Positions 15,607 through 25,274 are shown, counted from the stretch's first letter. The stretch: 32,338 nt of DNA from Halomicronema sp. CCY15110 (GCF_016888165.1 NZ_JACSWC010000166.1:1-32338); one strand, 5' to 3'. Notes: a model not told the origin generated them from the sequence alone. Program-made: numbers and translations.

Positions 15607-16515
15607 TTATGGCACGGGCACGACATCCAACAAGGCTTGGATTAGGGGTGTGCCTTGATGGCCGCCAGCGGGGATCAAGCGATGGGCCAGCACGTATGGA
15701 GCCAATTTTTTGACATCGTCGGGTAAGGCGTAGTCGCGATCGCTCAAAAACGCGAAGGCCTGCACCGCCCGATAAAACGCCACACTACCCCGAGGACTCA
15801 CGCCCAAGGTGATATCGACATGCTCTCGCGTGGCCCGCACCAAAGAGAGAATATACTGCTTGACGGATGCCTCAACCCGCACTGCCGCACAAGTGGCCTG
15901 AATGCTGGCGACTTCTTCGGGGGTGATGCAGGGCAATAAGTCTTGGGGACGGGTGGGAGTCGTCAACCGATCCAGCATGTTGCTCTCTTCTGCTTCGGCA
16001 GGATAGCCCAAGGAAAACGAGAGCGCGAAACGATCCATCTGGGCTTCTGGTAAAGGAAAGGTACCCTGATATTCCACGGGGTTTTGAGTAGCAACTACGA
16101 AAAATGGGTGGGGTACAGGCCGCGATACGCCGTCCAGCGTCACCTGATGCTCTTCCATGACCTCTAAGAGGGCGGATTGGGTACGCGGTGTTGCCCGGTT
16201 GATTTCGTCCGCTAACAGCACATGGGCAAAGACAGGCCCCGGCAGAAACTGAAACTGACCGCTACTCGGGTTCCAAATATTGGTGCCGGTGATGTCGGCG
16301 GGCAGCAGGTCGGGGGTACATTGCACCCGCTGAAATGATCCATCAATGCAGCGAGCTAAGGACTTGGCTAAGAGCGTTTTCCCCACTCCAGGAACATCCT
16401 CCAGCAAGGCATGACCGCCGGAAAACAGGGCGACGAGCACCAGTCGAATCGCGTCTTCCTTGCCGACGATGGTTTTGCTGAGGTTGTCAAACAACTGCTG
16501 GACGCGATCGCTCAT
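15607..16515 (-). CDS. MoxR-type AAA+ ATPase
   Basis: The 302-residue protein has the MoxR layout: a P-loop VPGVGKTLL (41-49), Walker B VLLADEINRA (99-108), sensor-1 VVATQNPVEYQGTFPLPEAQMDRF and a C-terminal helical lid with PRGSVAFYRA. MoxR proteins help load metals or mature protein complexes, usually beside DUF58 and von Willebrand domain partners. None is adjacent here: ribF lies 59 bp upstream on the same strand and phoX 244 bp downstream. Its client is unknown. Neighbourhood to the iron-dependent PhoX is suggestive only. Confidence 0.9.
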   Translation of the reverse strand: MSDRVQQLFDNLSKTIVGKEDAIRLVLVALFSGGHALLEDVPGVGKTLLAKSLARCIDGSFQRVQCTPDLLPADITGTNIWNPSSGQFQFLPGPVFAHVLLADEINRATPRTQSALLEVMEEHQVTLDGVSRPVPHPFFVVATQNPVEYQGTFPLPEAQMDRFALSFSLGYPAEAEESNMLDRLTTPTRPQDLLPCITPEEVASIQATCAAVRVEASVKQYILSLVRATREHVDITLGVSPRGSVAFYRAVQAFAFLSDRDYALPDDVKKLAPYVLAHRLIPAGGHQGTPLIQALLDVVPVP

Positions 16516-16574
16516 ACCTAATTCCTAACGGTAATGCTGATTTTATGATGCCCCGCTGGCGCGTAGATTGCCCA

Positions 16575-17642
16575 CTAGAGGACGGCTAATGCTGCCGCGC
16601 AATCCGCCTGAATTTGGGCTTTGAGATGTTCCAACGAGTCAAAGCGCTGCTCCGGTCGGAGAAAGTCTTTGAGCGCCACCGTCAAGGTTTGGCCGTATAA
16701 ATCGCCTTGCCAATTGAGTAAGTGCACCTCAATCGACTGATTTTGACCGTCTACCGTGGGCCGCACCCCCAGATTCATCACAGCCGGGAGCGCCTCATCA
16801 TCGGCATGACCGGGCACACCATAGACCCAAGCGCTGTACACACCCGTGCGCGGCAAAAACTTTTCAGGCGGTACTTGCAAATTAGCCGTGGGGAAGCCGA
16901 GTTGGCGACCGAGTTGCTGGCCCTTAACCACTCGCCCTAGCAAGCGATAGGGCCGCCCCATCAGTTGCTGAACCTGGTCAATATCCCCCGCACACAGCGC
17001 CTGGCGAATGCGGGAACTGCTAATGCGATCGCCCCCCGCATGGGCCAAGTCGACCACCGTAACGCGAGTACCGCGTTGTTCCGCCAATTGTTTCAGCAGG
17101 GTGACATCGCCCTGCCGCTGATGGCCAAACCGAAAATCTGCTCCCACGCTAATATGTCGGGCCTGCAAGCGCTGCAATAGCACTTGCTCGACAAACACCG
17201 CTGGTGGCAGATTCGATAACTCCGCATTAAACGGCAGCAGCACCAACTGACGCACCCCCAACAGCTTCATTAAGGCGGCTTTTTCAGCTAGGGGTGTCAG
17301 CCAGGGCCGTGACTGTCCGGAGAAAAACTCTTGGGGGTGGGGATAAAAGGTGACGACGGTGGGAATGGGTGATGAAGCGCCCGGAGGTGGCTCCGCTGGG
17401 GGCGTCGCGGGCTGAAAGTCGCAGGTATCCAGTAACAGGGGGCAGCGATCGCTGTAGCCTCGCAAGCTCGCAAAATCGGTGGGGGGCGTGAGGTGCTGGG
17501 CCGCTAAAACCTGGGAGGCACTCGGGGCGCTCGGCAAAATTGGCAGAATGACCGTTTGATGCCCCAAATGGACACCGTCAAAATTCCCCAGGGCAATATC
17601 CGAGGGGGTGTGAGCCGTTGACAGTGACGAAGTAATCCACAC
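16575..17642 (-). CDS. ribF: Bifunctional riboflavin kinase/FAD synthetase
   Basis: The enzyme phosphorylates riboflavin to FMN and adenylylates FMN to FAD. The N-terminal nucleotidyltransferase motif GNFDGVHLGHQ lies at residues 19-29 and VVTFYPHPQEFF at about 96-107. ISVGADFRFGHQRQGD and ISSSRIRQAL follow. The C-terminal kinase has GFPTANL and TGVYSAWV. At 355 residues it is longer than the usual 300-320. The excess is a segment at about 37-94 between the GHQ and TFYPHP motifs, with Cys67, Cys74 and a Pro-rich stretch. The gene probably forms a unit with moxR. Confidence 0.92.
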   Translation of the reverse strand: MWITSSLSTAHTPSDIALGNFDGVHLGHQTVILPILPSAPSASQVLAAQHLTPPTDFASLRGYSDRCPLLLDTCDFQPATPPAEPPPGASSPIPTVVTFYPHPQEFFSGQSRPWLTPLAEKAALMKLLGVRQLVLLPFNAELSNLPPAVFVEQVLLQRLQARHISVGADFRFGHQRQGDVTLLKQLAEQRGTRVTVVDLAHAGGDRISSSRIRQALCAGDIDQVQQLMGRPYRLLGRVVKGQQLGRQLGFPTANLQVPPEKFLPRTGVYSAWVYGVPGHADDEALPAVMNLGVRPTVDGQNQSIEVHLLNWQGDLYGQTLTVALKDFLRPEQRFDSLEHLKAQIQADCAAALAVL

Positions 17643-17912
17643 GTTTACATTCTGACATAATCCGTCTCCATGCAGGACTCAAGCGCCAGCCTTGACTTCC
17701 CACGCCGCCAACATCTGCCAGTTCAGCAACGCCCAGCAACGGTTGGGGGCAGACATCTTAATCTTGCCCACGCTGACAAGCCGCAAAGCCCCGTGAGGCA
17801 CGGCGAGGCATCACATAGCGAAGGCGATCGCCATGACAAGCACCAGAGTCGCCGAACACCAACGACCTCACCAGCCCTGACCTAACCGCCGCGAATCGTC
17901 AACCGGACAACG

Positions 17913-18788
17913 CTACGCGAGGACAGCGGATTCTGGAGCTGCCATCAGGTCAATGACCATGCCTTCTTTCGCCACGACGCTATTGGGAAACTGCTCCGCT
18001 GTGTCTTGGGCAATTTCGTCCATAAAGTCATCATTGTGGAGCGGGTCATGGTGAAAAATTACCAACTGTCTGACGTTGGCGGCTTTGGCGACTTTCACGG
18101 CCTCTTGCCAAGTCGAATGGCCCCAGCCCACTTTGCTCGATTTTTCGTTGTTGTATTCGCTGTCGGTATAAGTCGCGTCATAAATCATGATGTCGGCGTC
18201 CTTGGCGAGCCGCACCACATTTTCATCCAGCCGATCAGGAAAATGCTCAGTGTCGGAAATGTAAGCGGCGGCTCGACCATTCCAGCTCACGCGATAGCCC
18301 ACGGCTTCACCGGGATGGTTGAGCAACAGGTTTTCCACTTTGACGTCGCCGAGTCCCACCACTTCGCCGACATCGATATCACAGAATTTCATGTCAGCAC
18401 CCATAATTTGGAGCGGTACTGGGAAATTCGGGTGCAGCATTTGATCATTCAAGCGTTGTTCAATGGTGCTGCCATTGGGGGCGATCGCCCCATAAATATT
18501 AATCTTGTTGCCGGGGACGAAGGCCGGCACAAAAAAGGGAAAGCCCTGAATGTGATCCCAGTGCGAGTGGGTGAAGAACATCGTCACGTCCAGGGGCATT
18601 TCAGATAGCAGCTTTAATCCGAGTTCTCTCAAACCTGTACCGCCGTCGAAAATCAGCAGCCTACCACCCACCCGCATCTCAAGACAGGAGGTGTTGCCGC
18701 CATAGCGCACAGTATGAGACCCAGGACAGGCAATACTGCCACGGACTCCCCAAAAACGGACCAAGAACTGGTTTTCTGTATCAGACAT
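17913..18788 (-). CDS. Metallo-beta-lactamase-fold hydrolase
   Basis: The 291-residue protein carries the metal-binding motif THSHWDH (73-79), a further His in LNHPGEAVGYRVS, Asp in AAAYISDTEH and His-His in FHHDP near the end. The opening RFWGVRGSIACPG and a GGNTSC motif are typical of a cyanobacterial and bacterial group related to RNase Z and phosphodiesterase-like hydrolases. The substrate is unknown; some relatives act on cyclic nucleotides, but that is not shown here. The gene lies alone on the minus strand. The upstream 270 bp (17643-17912) contain no feature I can support. Confidence 0.85.
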   Translation of the reverse strand: MSDTENQFLVRFWGVRGSIACPGSHTVRYGGNTSCLEMRVGGRLLIFDGGTGLRELGLKLLSEMPLDVTMFFTHSHWDHIQGFPFFVPAFVPGNKINIYGAIAPNGSTIEQRLNDQMLHPNFPVPLQIMGADMKFCDIDVGEVVGLGDVKVENLLLNHPGEAVGYRVSWNGRAAAYISDTEHFPDRLDENVVRLAKDADIMIYDATYTDSEYNNEKSSKVGWGHSTWQEAVKVAKAANVRQLVIFHHDPLHNDDFMDEIAQDTAEQFPNSVVAKEGMVIDLMAAPESAVLA

Positions 18789-18990
18789 GGGTGTGTTGCT
18801 TCAAGAGTTGGCAAGTCGCTGCGAAAGCTGCTCCGACACTGACCATTAATATGCCCTAATGGTATTGAAAATCTCGAAAGTCTGCTTAACCAAAGTTTTG
18901 CCCAGGATAATTCTAGCGAATCGGTTTGTGGGGAATCTTTACAAACCCGGAGGGATCAATCTAAAGGGCAGTCTAGTCACCTAGGTTAGT

Positions 18991-19875
18991 TCATGATTTC
19001 ACCGTTCCGTCTGACGAATCAGGACGAAGTGGCGGGCGATCGCATTGAGCCTGCCAAGCTTGTAGCTGCATCATGCCCAGATGGGAGGTGAGGTTGTATT
19101 GCAGGGGCGTCATGGTGATCCAATTGTCTTGAATCGCGAGGACATCCGTTGGCATCTGCGCTAGGGATTGGAACTGCGGCAGTTGCTGTAATTTTTCCGC
19201 CAATAGCTGATAGCTGTCTTCATCATGGGCCACTGGTTCTAGCACTTCCCCCGATAACCAGTAATAGGTTTTGCCACGTGGATCGACCCGCTTTTCGAAC
19301 ATGTCGATGTAGCGGCGCACCCCCTGACGCGCAATCACACAGCCCGGCATATCCGCCGCGGCAACCGGGGGAATGTTGATATTCAGCAGCATGGGCTCGG
19401 GTAACGGCTGGGCTTTGATCGTCTCTAACAGTGCTTGCGCAAACTGGGCAGCGGGGGTGAAGTCGCGGGCCGTAAAACTGGTGAGGCTGAAGGCGATCGC
19501 GGGAATGCCTTCAATGACCCCTTCCATCGCCGCCGAAACCGTACCGGAATACAACACATCCGTCCCCAAATTAGCGCCTTGATTAATGCCTGATAACACC
19601 ATGTCCGGCGGACTGTCGAGAATTGCTCCGAGAGCCAGTTTCACACAATCAGACGGGGTGCCAGAGCAGGCCCAAGCCTGGATCTCGGGATGAAAAACGC
19701 CTGTGATCAACTCAGCCCGAATGGGGTCATGTAGGGTCAGACCATGGCCAGTGGCCGAGCGCTCGCGATCAGGGCAGACGACCACCACTTGGTGTCCGGC
19801 AGCAGCAAGGGTATCCGCCAGTGCCCGAATGCCCATAGCAAACACACCATCGTCATTGCTAATCAGTAGTTTCAT
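18991..19875 (-). CDS. surE: 5'/3'-nucleotidase SurE
   Basis: The 294-residue protein starts [20 protein letters not shown], the SurE opening with metal ligands Asp8 and Asp9. It continues with [17 protein letters not shown], the nucleotide-binding [11 protein letters not shown], and [25 protein letters not shown]-like active-site sequence. SurE dephosphorylates nucleoside monophosphates in the cytoplasm. The C-terminus runs about 30 residues beyond the common 250-270, ending in a Pro/Asp-rich tail. It is 202 bp upstream of the hydrolase gene on the same strand; co-transcription is possible but not evident. Confidence 0.93.
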   Translation of the reverse strand: MKLLISNDDGVFAMGIRALADTLAAAGHQVVVVCPDRERSATGHGLTLHDPIRAELITGVFHPEIQAWACSGTPSDCVKLALGAILDSPPDMVLSGINQGANLGTDVLYSGTVSAAMEGVIEGIPAIAFSLTSFTARDFTPAAQFAQALLETIKAQPLPEPMLLNINIPPVAAADMPGCVIARQGVRRYIDMFEKRVDPRGKTYYWLSGEVLEPVAHDEDSYQLLAEKLQQLPQFQSLAQMPTDVLAIQDNWITMTPLQYNLTSHLGMMQLQAWQAQCDRPPLRPDSSDGTVKS

Positions 19876-20008
19876 ACAGCCTCAATCCGCCTCTTTCACA
19901 TCAACCAGTTAGCGCTCACCAGCGCCTTAATTCTATGGGGAGGTGCACGGACGCTAGGTGAACTGACTGACCATGGCTGGTCGGACGCCCTCACTGATCG
20001 CCGTTGTC

Positions 20009-20039
20009 TTGAACCCGGCGATCGCGCCCCCAATACAAT
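20009..20039 (+). promoter_or_regulatory. Possible promoter of pheS
   Basis: TTGAAC (20009-20014) and TACAAT (20034-20039) lie 19 bp apart on the plus strand. They would give a leader of about 170 bases before pheS. The spacer contains GCGATCGC. Apart from this, the 341-bp gap between surE and pheS holds no gene I can support. Confidence 0.3.
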
Positions 20040-20216
20040 AAAGTGGTTAAAGTATTCCCGCTGAGGCTTGATGGCTGGTCACAGTTGCCGATTGTCCGTC
20101 AGTGTGTCACTGCTGGCGAGGAAGGCGGCTGGTGGCGATCGCGTCCTTAGCCAACTGTCGCTGTTATTAAGCGTTGGCTACCTCTAGCTGTCGTCGATTT
20201 TGAAGTAGTACCTGGC

Positions 20217-21218
20217 ATGACCCCACCTTCCGCAAGTTTAGAAGCCGATTTGCAAACCCTCCAGGCTGCGGGCGAGGCCGCGATCGCGACCGCCGACAGC
20301 CTGGAGGCATTAGAAAAGATTCGCCTAGACTACTTGGGCAAAAAGGGCAAAGTCTCCAAAGTCTTAGGAGGCATGGGCAAACTACCGCCAGAAGATCGTC
20401 CCCGCATTGGTTCACTGGCTAACCAAGTTAAAACGGCGATTCAAACTGGGTTGGATGAGCAGAAAACCCGGCTACAAGATGCCGCTATTCAAGCGCAGTT
20501 GGCCGCCGAAACCCTTGATGTCACCATGCCTGGGGTGTATCAGTCCCAAGGGCGCATACACCCGATCAACAGCATTATTGACCAAATCACGGAAATTTTT
20601 GTCGGGCTAGGCTACACCGTGGCCAGTGGGCCAGAAGTTGAGTCCGACTATTACAACTTCGAAGCGCTGAACTTTTTGCCAGATCACCCCGCCCGTGACA
20701 TGCAAGACACGCTGTATTTGCCCAACGGCGATCTGCTGCGCACTCATACCTCAAACATTCAAATTCGCTATATGAAGGAGCATGAGCCGCCTTGTCGCGT
20801 GCTGGCGACGGGCCGCTGCTACCGCCGCGACACCGTGGATGCTACCCACGCTGCCGTTTTTCATCAAATCGAATTTTTTGCCATTGACAAGGGCATTACG
20901 TTTACCGATTTGCGGGGCACCATTCGCGCCTTCATTGATGCTTTGTTTGGCGATATTCCTATCCGCTTCCGCCCCAGCTACTTTCCGTTTACCGAGCCCT
21001 CAGCTGAGGTAGACGTGGAATGGAACGGTCAATGGCTGGAGGTCTTGGGCTGCGGCATGATCGACCCCAATGTGCTGGAAGCCGTGGGCTATGATCCAGA
21101 AATCTACACTGGGTTTGCCGCTGGTTTGGGGGTTGAACGATTGGCAATGGTGCAACACGAAATTGATGACATTCGCCGCCTTTACAGCAGCGACCTGCGG
21201 TTCCTCCAGCAGTTTTAG
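20217..21218 (+). CDS. pheS: Phenylalanine-tRNA ligase alpha subunit
   Basis: The 333-residue protein matches the family length. It has an N-terminal coiled-coil region for tRNA contact (about 5-85), then class II motifs: [31 protein letters not shown] and a C-terminal [18 protein letters not shown] with the motif-3 Arg. It charges tRNA-Phe in complex with the beta subunit, whose gene (pheT) is not in the window. Separate location of pheS and pheT is common in cyanobacteria. The downstream gap 21219-21332 faces the convergent HAD gene. Confidence 0.96.
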   Translation: MTPPSASLEADLQTLQAAGEAAIATADSLEALEKIRLDYLGKKGKVSKVLGGMGKLPPEDRPRIGSLANQVKTAIQTGLDEQKTRLQDAAIQAQLAAETLDVTMPGVYQSQGRIHPINSIIDQITEIFVGLGYTVASGPEVESDYYNFEALNFLPDHPARDMQDTLYLPNGDLLRTHTSNIQIRYMKEHEPPCRVLATGRCYRRDTVDATHAAVFHQIEFFAIDKGITFTDLRGTIRAFIDALFGDIPIRFRPSYFPFTEPSAEVDVEWNGQWLEVLGCGMIDPNVLEAVGYDPEIYTGFAAGLGVERLAMVQHEIDDIRRLYSSDLRFLQQF

Positions 21219-21332
21219 GGCAAATAAATACCGGCGGCGAGGCTGGAGGTGCGGTTGCCGGGCCAATGGACTCGCTTTATGCCACCCCAGATTGACCGGT
21301 GAGTTGTCGCAATCGCAACGATGACAAGTGCC

Positions 21333-22028
21333 TTAACTGGGTAGGTGCAACTGCTGCGAGATGACGATGACAGCATCTTTCAGGTTATCCACAATGAAGT
21401 CGGGGTCGTAGGTGGCGAGCCGATCGCGATCGCGAATCCCACTCAGCACTGCCACCACGGGCAAATCATGGGCTCGCGCCGCCGCAATGTCCGCTTCAGT
21501 ATCGCCAATCATCCAGGTTTCAGAAGCGGTCGGCAATTCGGCCAGGGCTTTCTCCATCAGGCGGGTTTTCTCAACCACGTCGTGGGTCTTCACGTACACA
21601 TCTGGCAAGCAATAGCGCACGGAGGACGGGAAAAAGTGGGCAAGGTCAAACTTCTCCAACGCAAAGTTCAGCGCATACTGTCGCCGCATGGTCACCACGG
21701 CCAAGTCACTGTTGAGAGTTTGGATATGCTGCAATGCAGCGATCGCATAGGGGACCGGGCAATCATATTTGAGGTAAGCGTGACTGTGGACGGTCTCTCG
21801 CCGCAGCAGGGCAAATCGTCGGGCTTGGTCGTCGTGCAATCCTGAAATCGATCCAATTTGCCGCTCGGGCACCTGCGCTCGCTTGAGCCGCCAAAACTCT
21901 TGCTTTGACAAGCAGGTGACTGACTGATGAGGCTCCTTGGCTTCTTCCAGACAGTATTGATAAACCTGGTAGTACCGTTCTGACACATCCATAATTGGCC
22001 CGTCAAAATCGGTAAAAATGCGCAACAT
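21333..22028 (-). CDS. HAD-family hydrolase (phosphatase-like)
   Basis: From the ATG at 22028 (TGAGG precedes it) the protein begins MLRIFTDFDGPIMD, with catalytic Asp7 and Asp9 of motif I. The helical cap domain fills about residues 17-95; VVTMRRQ supplies the motif II region; KTRLM and MIGDTEADIAAA give motifs III and IV. HAD enzymes of this kind remove phosphate from small metabolites. The exact substrate is unknown. Pro at the position after DFDG differs from the usual Thr/Val of phosphoglycolate phosphatases. It is a single gene, divergent from the DUF2854 gene. Confidence 0.82.
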   Translation of the reverse strand: MLRIFTDFDGPIMDVSERYYQVYQYCLEEAKEPHQSVTCLSKQEFWRLKRAQVPERQIGSISGLHDDQARRFALLRRETVHSHAYLKYDCPVPYAIAALQHIQTLNSDLAVVTMRRQYALNFALEKFDLAHFFPSSVRYCLPDVYVKTHDVVEKTRLMEKALAELPTASETWMIGDTEADIAAARAHDLPVVAVLSGIRDRDRLATYDPDFIVDNLKDAVIVISQQLHLPS

Positions 22029-22222
22029 CGTGGGCAACTAACCTCAAAGCGGTAAGCGATGAACAATTATCAGTATCAATAGCATCAATGAAGAATTATT
22101 AAGTGACGGTCTTGTGTCCATTCTGACATCTCATTGATCTGCCTTCATCGCCAATTGTGATCCAATTTGGGAATCATGCCGGTTGCCGTCCGCTGCCGAC
22201 AGGCGGTGGTCACACCCCAGGA

Positions 22223-22262
22223 TGAGGTTGAGGAGCGGGCGATCGCCCGCTCCTCAACCTCA
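22223..22262. repeat. Perfect 40-bp palindrome centred on GCGATCGC
   Basis: Left arm TGAGGTTGAGGAGCGGGCGA (22223-22242) is followed immediately by its exact reverse complement (22243-22262). The centre is a HIP1 octamer. A flanking pair, GGTGGT (22205-22210) and ACCACC (22262-22267), is also complementary. It lies between two divergent genes, so it is not a normal terminator position, and no T tract follows. It could form a cruciform, a 5'-UTR hairpin or a protein site. Confidence 0.9.
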
Positions 22263-22330
22263 CCACCTTCTCCCCAAAACAGCGGGGCAGAACGATACAA
22301 TTCATAAAGTTAAAGCCGAGAAAAATCAGT

Positions 22331-22903
22331 ATGTTGCGGAAAACGTCCCTCGGGAATGTGTTGCTAGTGGTCGGTGGAATCCTGACCATCGTTGGATTTG
22401 TCGCCTACTTTCAAGCAAATGCGACGCTCAACTTGGCCGGTTTTTTCTACGGGATTCCCGTATTGCTGGGGGGTTTGGCATTGCGAGCGGCGGAACTAGA
22501 ACCGACGCAATATTCCCAAGAGACCACGCCTGATGTGCTCGCCCTGAGAGAACAGCAAGCCACCCCGACTCAAAATCAGGTGCGTAGCGACGTGACCCGC
22601 TATCGCTACGGTCAAGCAGCGCATTTAGACGAAGTACTTGAGCGGTTGGGCCTGTCTCCGACGGATGAACAACGGCCAGAATTGGTGGCCGTGCGCGAGG
22701 AATCAATTGATGGTGCTTATGCGCTGGTGCTGGAATTTGATTCCCCATTTATTGCCCTCAGCACTTGGCTGCAAAAGCAAGACAAAATTGAAAAGTTTTT
22801 TGGCCCCGATATCCGGGCTGAAGTAACGGAACCGCAGGAGAAAAAAGTCGAGTTAGCGCTGATTACGGTCGCCACACCCGAGCCTGTGGAAACGGTTTCG
22901 TAG
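22331..22903 (+). CDS. DUF2854 membrane protein, conserved in cyanobacteria and plastid-bearing plants
   Basis: The 190-residue protein begins with two close membrane helices (about 9-29 and 34-50) joined by NATLNLAGFFYGIPVLLGG, the most conserved part of the DUF2854 family. The rest is soluble, with TPTQNQVRSDVTRYRYGQAAHLDEVLERLGLSP-like sequence and a QDKIEKFFGP helix. The family occurs in cyanobacteria and green plants, but no function is established that I can name. A role at the thylakoid membrane is inferred from this distribution. It lies 69 bp before the exonuclease gene on the same strand. Confidence 0.85.
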   Translation: MLRKTSLGNVLLVVGGILTIVGFVAYFQANATLNLAGFFYGIPVLLGGLALRAAELEPTQYSQETTPDVLALREQQATPTQNQVRSDVTRYRYGQAAHLDEVLERLGLSPTDEQRPELVAVREESIDGAYALVLEFDSPFIALSTWLQKQDKIEKFFGPDIRAEVTEPQEKKVELALITVATPEPVETVS

Positions 22904-22971
22904 CCAGGACGGTGAATCGGGCGGCTGTTGGCTCCCCATGATGTTGCGATCGCGTTTATTTTCCCTAACTC

Positions 22972-23964
22972 ATGTCTTTAATTACCGTCCGCCCCGAGGG
23001 ACTGTATTGCGAAGCCGGAGATTTTTACATCGATCCCTGGCGACCAGTGAAAACGGCGTTAATTACCCATGCCCACGCGGATCACGCGCGATCGGGTTCA
23101 GAGCAGTATGTGGCAATGGCCAGCGCCGAGGGCATTTTGCGGAGGCGTCTCGGGGCGAACATTGCTTTGAGAAATGTCGCGTATGGCGAAAAACTAAAAT
23201 ACGGCGATACCTGGGTCTCTTTCCATGCCGCTGGCCATGTGCTGGGTTCAGCGCAGATTCGAGTGGAACACCAAGACGAAGTCTGGGTCGTGTCGGGGGA
23301 CTACAAGCGGTGTGCGGACCCTAGTTGTGAGCCATTTGAAGTGGTGCCTTGCAATACTTTCATTACTGAGGCGACGTTTGGCCTGCCAATTTACAAGTGG
23401 GACAGCGGCACCGCCACAGCACGGCAAATTTATGACTGGTGGCAGGCCGATCGCGATCGCCCTTCAATCCTCTTTTGCTATGCCTTTGGCAAAGCCCAGC
23501 GGGTGCTGAGCGAACTCACTCAGTTCACCGATCAGACCGTGTATGTGCATGGGGCGATCGCGGCGCTGAACGACATCTATCGTGCCCAGGGCATTCACAT
23601 GGTGCCCACCGTGAACACCGCCGATATGCCCAAAAGCCACAAATACCGGGGTGACTTGGTGTTAGCCCCCCCTTCGGGCCACCGCTCCAGCTGGATGAAG
23701 CGCTTCAAATCACCGCAGACGGCCTTTGCCTCGGGTTGGATGGCCGTGCGCGGCGCGCGGCGGCGACGTGGCTACGAGCGCGGCTTTGTCTTATCCGACC
23801 ATGCGGACTGGTCGAGCTTGATTCGCACCATTCAAGAAACGGGGGCGCAGCAGGTTTACGTTACCCACGGGCAAAACGATGTGCTGTCCCGTTATTTGCA
23901 AGAGGTTTGCCATATCAACGCGCACCCCCTAGACACCTTATTCGAAGGTGAGGGCGACATCTAG
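22972..23964 (+). CDS. Ligase-associated-type DNA exonuclease (metallo-beta-lactamase/beta-CASP-like)
   Basis: The 330-residue protein opens MSLITVRPEGLYCEAGDFYID and has THAHADHARSG with His33, His35, Asp37 and His38 as metal ligands. Further motifs are HAAGHVLGSAQI, VVSGDYK, EATFGLP and a late SDHADW and VTHGQ. This pattern fits the ligase-associated exonucleases that usually accompany an ATP-dependent DNA ligase in bacteria and are thought to act in DNA repair. Here neither flank encodes a ligase: DUF2854 lies upstream and accB downstream on the other strand. The ATG at 22972 overlaps no other gene. Confidence 0.8.
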   Translation: MSLITVRPEGLYCEAGDFYIDPWRPVKTALITHAHADHARSGSEQYVAMASAEGILRRRLGANIALRNVAYGEKLKYGDTWVSFHAAGHVLGSAQIRVEHQDEVWVVSGDYKRCADPSCEPFEVVPCNTFITEATFGLPIYKWDSGTATARQIYDWWQADRDRPSILFCYAFGKAQRVLSELTQFTDQTVYVHGAIAALNDIYRAQGIHMVPTVNTADMPKSHKYRGDLVLAPPSGHRSSWMKRFKSPQTAFASGWMAVRGARRRRGYERGFVLSDHADWSSLIRTIQETGAQQVYVTHGQNDVLSRYLQEVCHINAHPLDTLFEGEGDI

Positions 23965-24052
23965 CGTTTGGGAGTGGAGCCGCTTGGCAATCTTTACCGT
24001 TTCTGAGCCGTCTGATGGCAACCCCTGGGCAGGTTTGCCCCCAGCCGTTGAG

Positions 24053-24550
24053 CTACGGTCTGACCCGCATCAGCGGCTGACCAAATTCTACGGGTTGAGA
24101 ATTCTCTACTAAGATCTCGACAATCTCGCCAGAAACTTCGGCTTCCAGCTCGTTCATCAGCTTCATTGCTTCGATAATGCAGACCGTTTGCCCCGTCTGA
24201 ATGCGATCGCCAATTTCCACAAAGGAAGGTTCTTCGGGGGCGGGTGAACGGTAAAACGTACCGACCATCGGCGACGTAATTTCCAGAAGATTGGAGTCGG
24301 CTGAGGGGGGTGGCGTAGGTGGGGTCGCAGTAGGGGCAGGGGCCGCATCGGGCATGGACACAGTCGCGACCGGAGCCGTGACTGACTGCTCTTGGGCAGG
24401 CACCGCAACGATTGGGGCAGTAGCCGGGGCGATCGCGCCCTGCTTGCGAAGCGTTAGCTCAAAATCGGCCCCCTTTAGGGTCAATTCTGAAATATCGGTT
24501 TGACTGAGTGTCGTCACCAGCTCCCGCAGTTCACTGAAATTTAGTTCCAC
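24053..24550 (-). CDS. accB: Biotin carboxyl carrier protein of acetyl-CoA carboxylase
   Basis: The carrier brings carboxybiotin to the transferase for malonyl-CoA synthesis, the first step of fatty acid synthesis. I chose GTG at 24550, which gives [20 protein letters not shown], the family start, with AGGGA eight bases upstream; an upstream ATG at 24586 adds 12 unrelated residues. The N-terminal part ends with FELTLRKQG, followed by a Pro/Ala/Val/Thr-rich linker (about 40-90). The biotinyl domain has the EAMKLMNE motif with the modified Lys. The gene follows efp by 71 bp on the same strand, a pairing common in cyanobacteria. Confidence 0.94.
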   Translation of the reverse strand: MELNFSELRELVTTLSQTDISELTLKGADFELTLRKQGAIAPATAPIVAVPAQEQSVTAPVATVSMPDAAPAPTATPPTPPPSADSNLLEITSPMVGTFYRSPAPEEPSFVEIGDRIQTGQTVCIIEAMKLMNELEAEVSGEIVEILVENSQPVEFGQPLMRVRP

Positions 24551-24621
24551 TATCGCATTCCCTACCAACAAGATACAGTCGCCCAAAGTTGAGGGCGGGG
24601 GTGAGCCTGACGACTCGTGCT

Positions 24622-25182
24622 CTAAGACTCCCGCCCTAAGTAAGAGTCGTTACGGGTATCAACTTTGATTTTCTCGCCAATGGAGATGAACAACGGCACC
24701 ATTACCTGCGCCCCAGTTTCCACAATGGCGGGCTTAGTGCCCCCAGTGGCGGTGTCGCCTTTCACCCCCGGGTCAGTTTCGGTCACTTCCAGCACCACAG
24801 AAGTCGGCAGTTCCACCTCGAGAATCTGCTCGTTCCATCGGATCACGCTCACTTCCATCTCTTCTTTGAGATATTTAATGCGATCGCCGACCTGCGCTTC
24901 GGTCATGCGCACTTCTTCATAAGTTTCCATATCCATGAAGACCAGGTCTTCACCATCCCGATAGGTGTGCTGCATCACCTTTTTCTCGATGTTGGCTTGG
25001 GGGACGGTCTCACCAGCGCGAAATGTTTTTTCCACTGTGTTGCCGGTTTGCACGTTTTTGAGCTTCGTGCGGACGAAGGCCGAGCCCTTGCCTGGCTTCA
25101 CATGCAGGAATTCGGTGACCTTCCAAACTGACCCATCCAGTTCAATACTGACGCCCGTACGAAAGTCGTTGCTGGAAATCAT
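24622..25182 (-). CDS. efp: Translation elongation factor P
   Basis: EF-P relieves ribosome stalling at Pro-rich motifs. From the ATG at 25182 the protein has 186 residues and begins [17 protein letters not shown]. The KOW-like first domain has the exposed loop [10 protein letters not shown] with Lys32 at the tip, the residue modified in many bacteria. Two OB-like domains follow, with the family end sequence [20 protein letters not shown]. An in-frame start at 25218 is open but unlike the family. It is the first gene of a probable efp-accB unit and is divergent from the cyclophilin gene. Confidence 0.96.
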   Translation of the reverse strand: MISSNDFRTGVSIELDGSVWKVTEFLHVKPGKGSAFVRTKLKNVQTGNTVEKTFRAGETVPQANIEKKVMQHTYRDGEDLVFMDMETYEEVRMTEAQVGDRIKYLKEEMEVSVIRWNEQILEVELPTSVVLEVTETDPGVKGDTATGGTKPAIVETGAQVMVPLFISIGEKIKVDTRNDSYLGRES

Positions 25183-25274
25183 AACGCTCGCTACCCGTGG
25201 CTCTGTGAATATCGGCACCTCATTTTACCGCTCAGTCGTCAACTTTCCCGAATGCTTCTGGAGATGCCCGTGCT

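Noticed and set aside
17670-17885. A 71-codon plus-strand frame upstream of ribF
   Set aside because: Composition is very rich in Arg, His, Ser and Pro, with no ribosome-binding site or recognisable family. The spacer is better left empty.
18006-18608. A 200-codon open frame on the plus strand
   Set aside because: It lies wholly inside the metallo-beta-lactamase-fold gene on the other strand, is rich in His and Val as expected of a reverse-strand shadow, and matches no family.
21345-21845. A 166-codon open frame on the plus strand
   Set aside because: It overlaps the HAD hydrolase completely in the opposite direction and has no recognisable motif.
24025-24042. GGGCA-GGTT-TGCCC hairpin between convergent genes
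   Set aside because: The stem is only five pairs and no T tract follows on either strand, so a terminator call is not supported.
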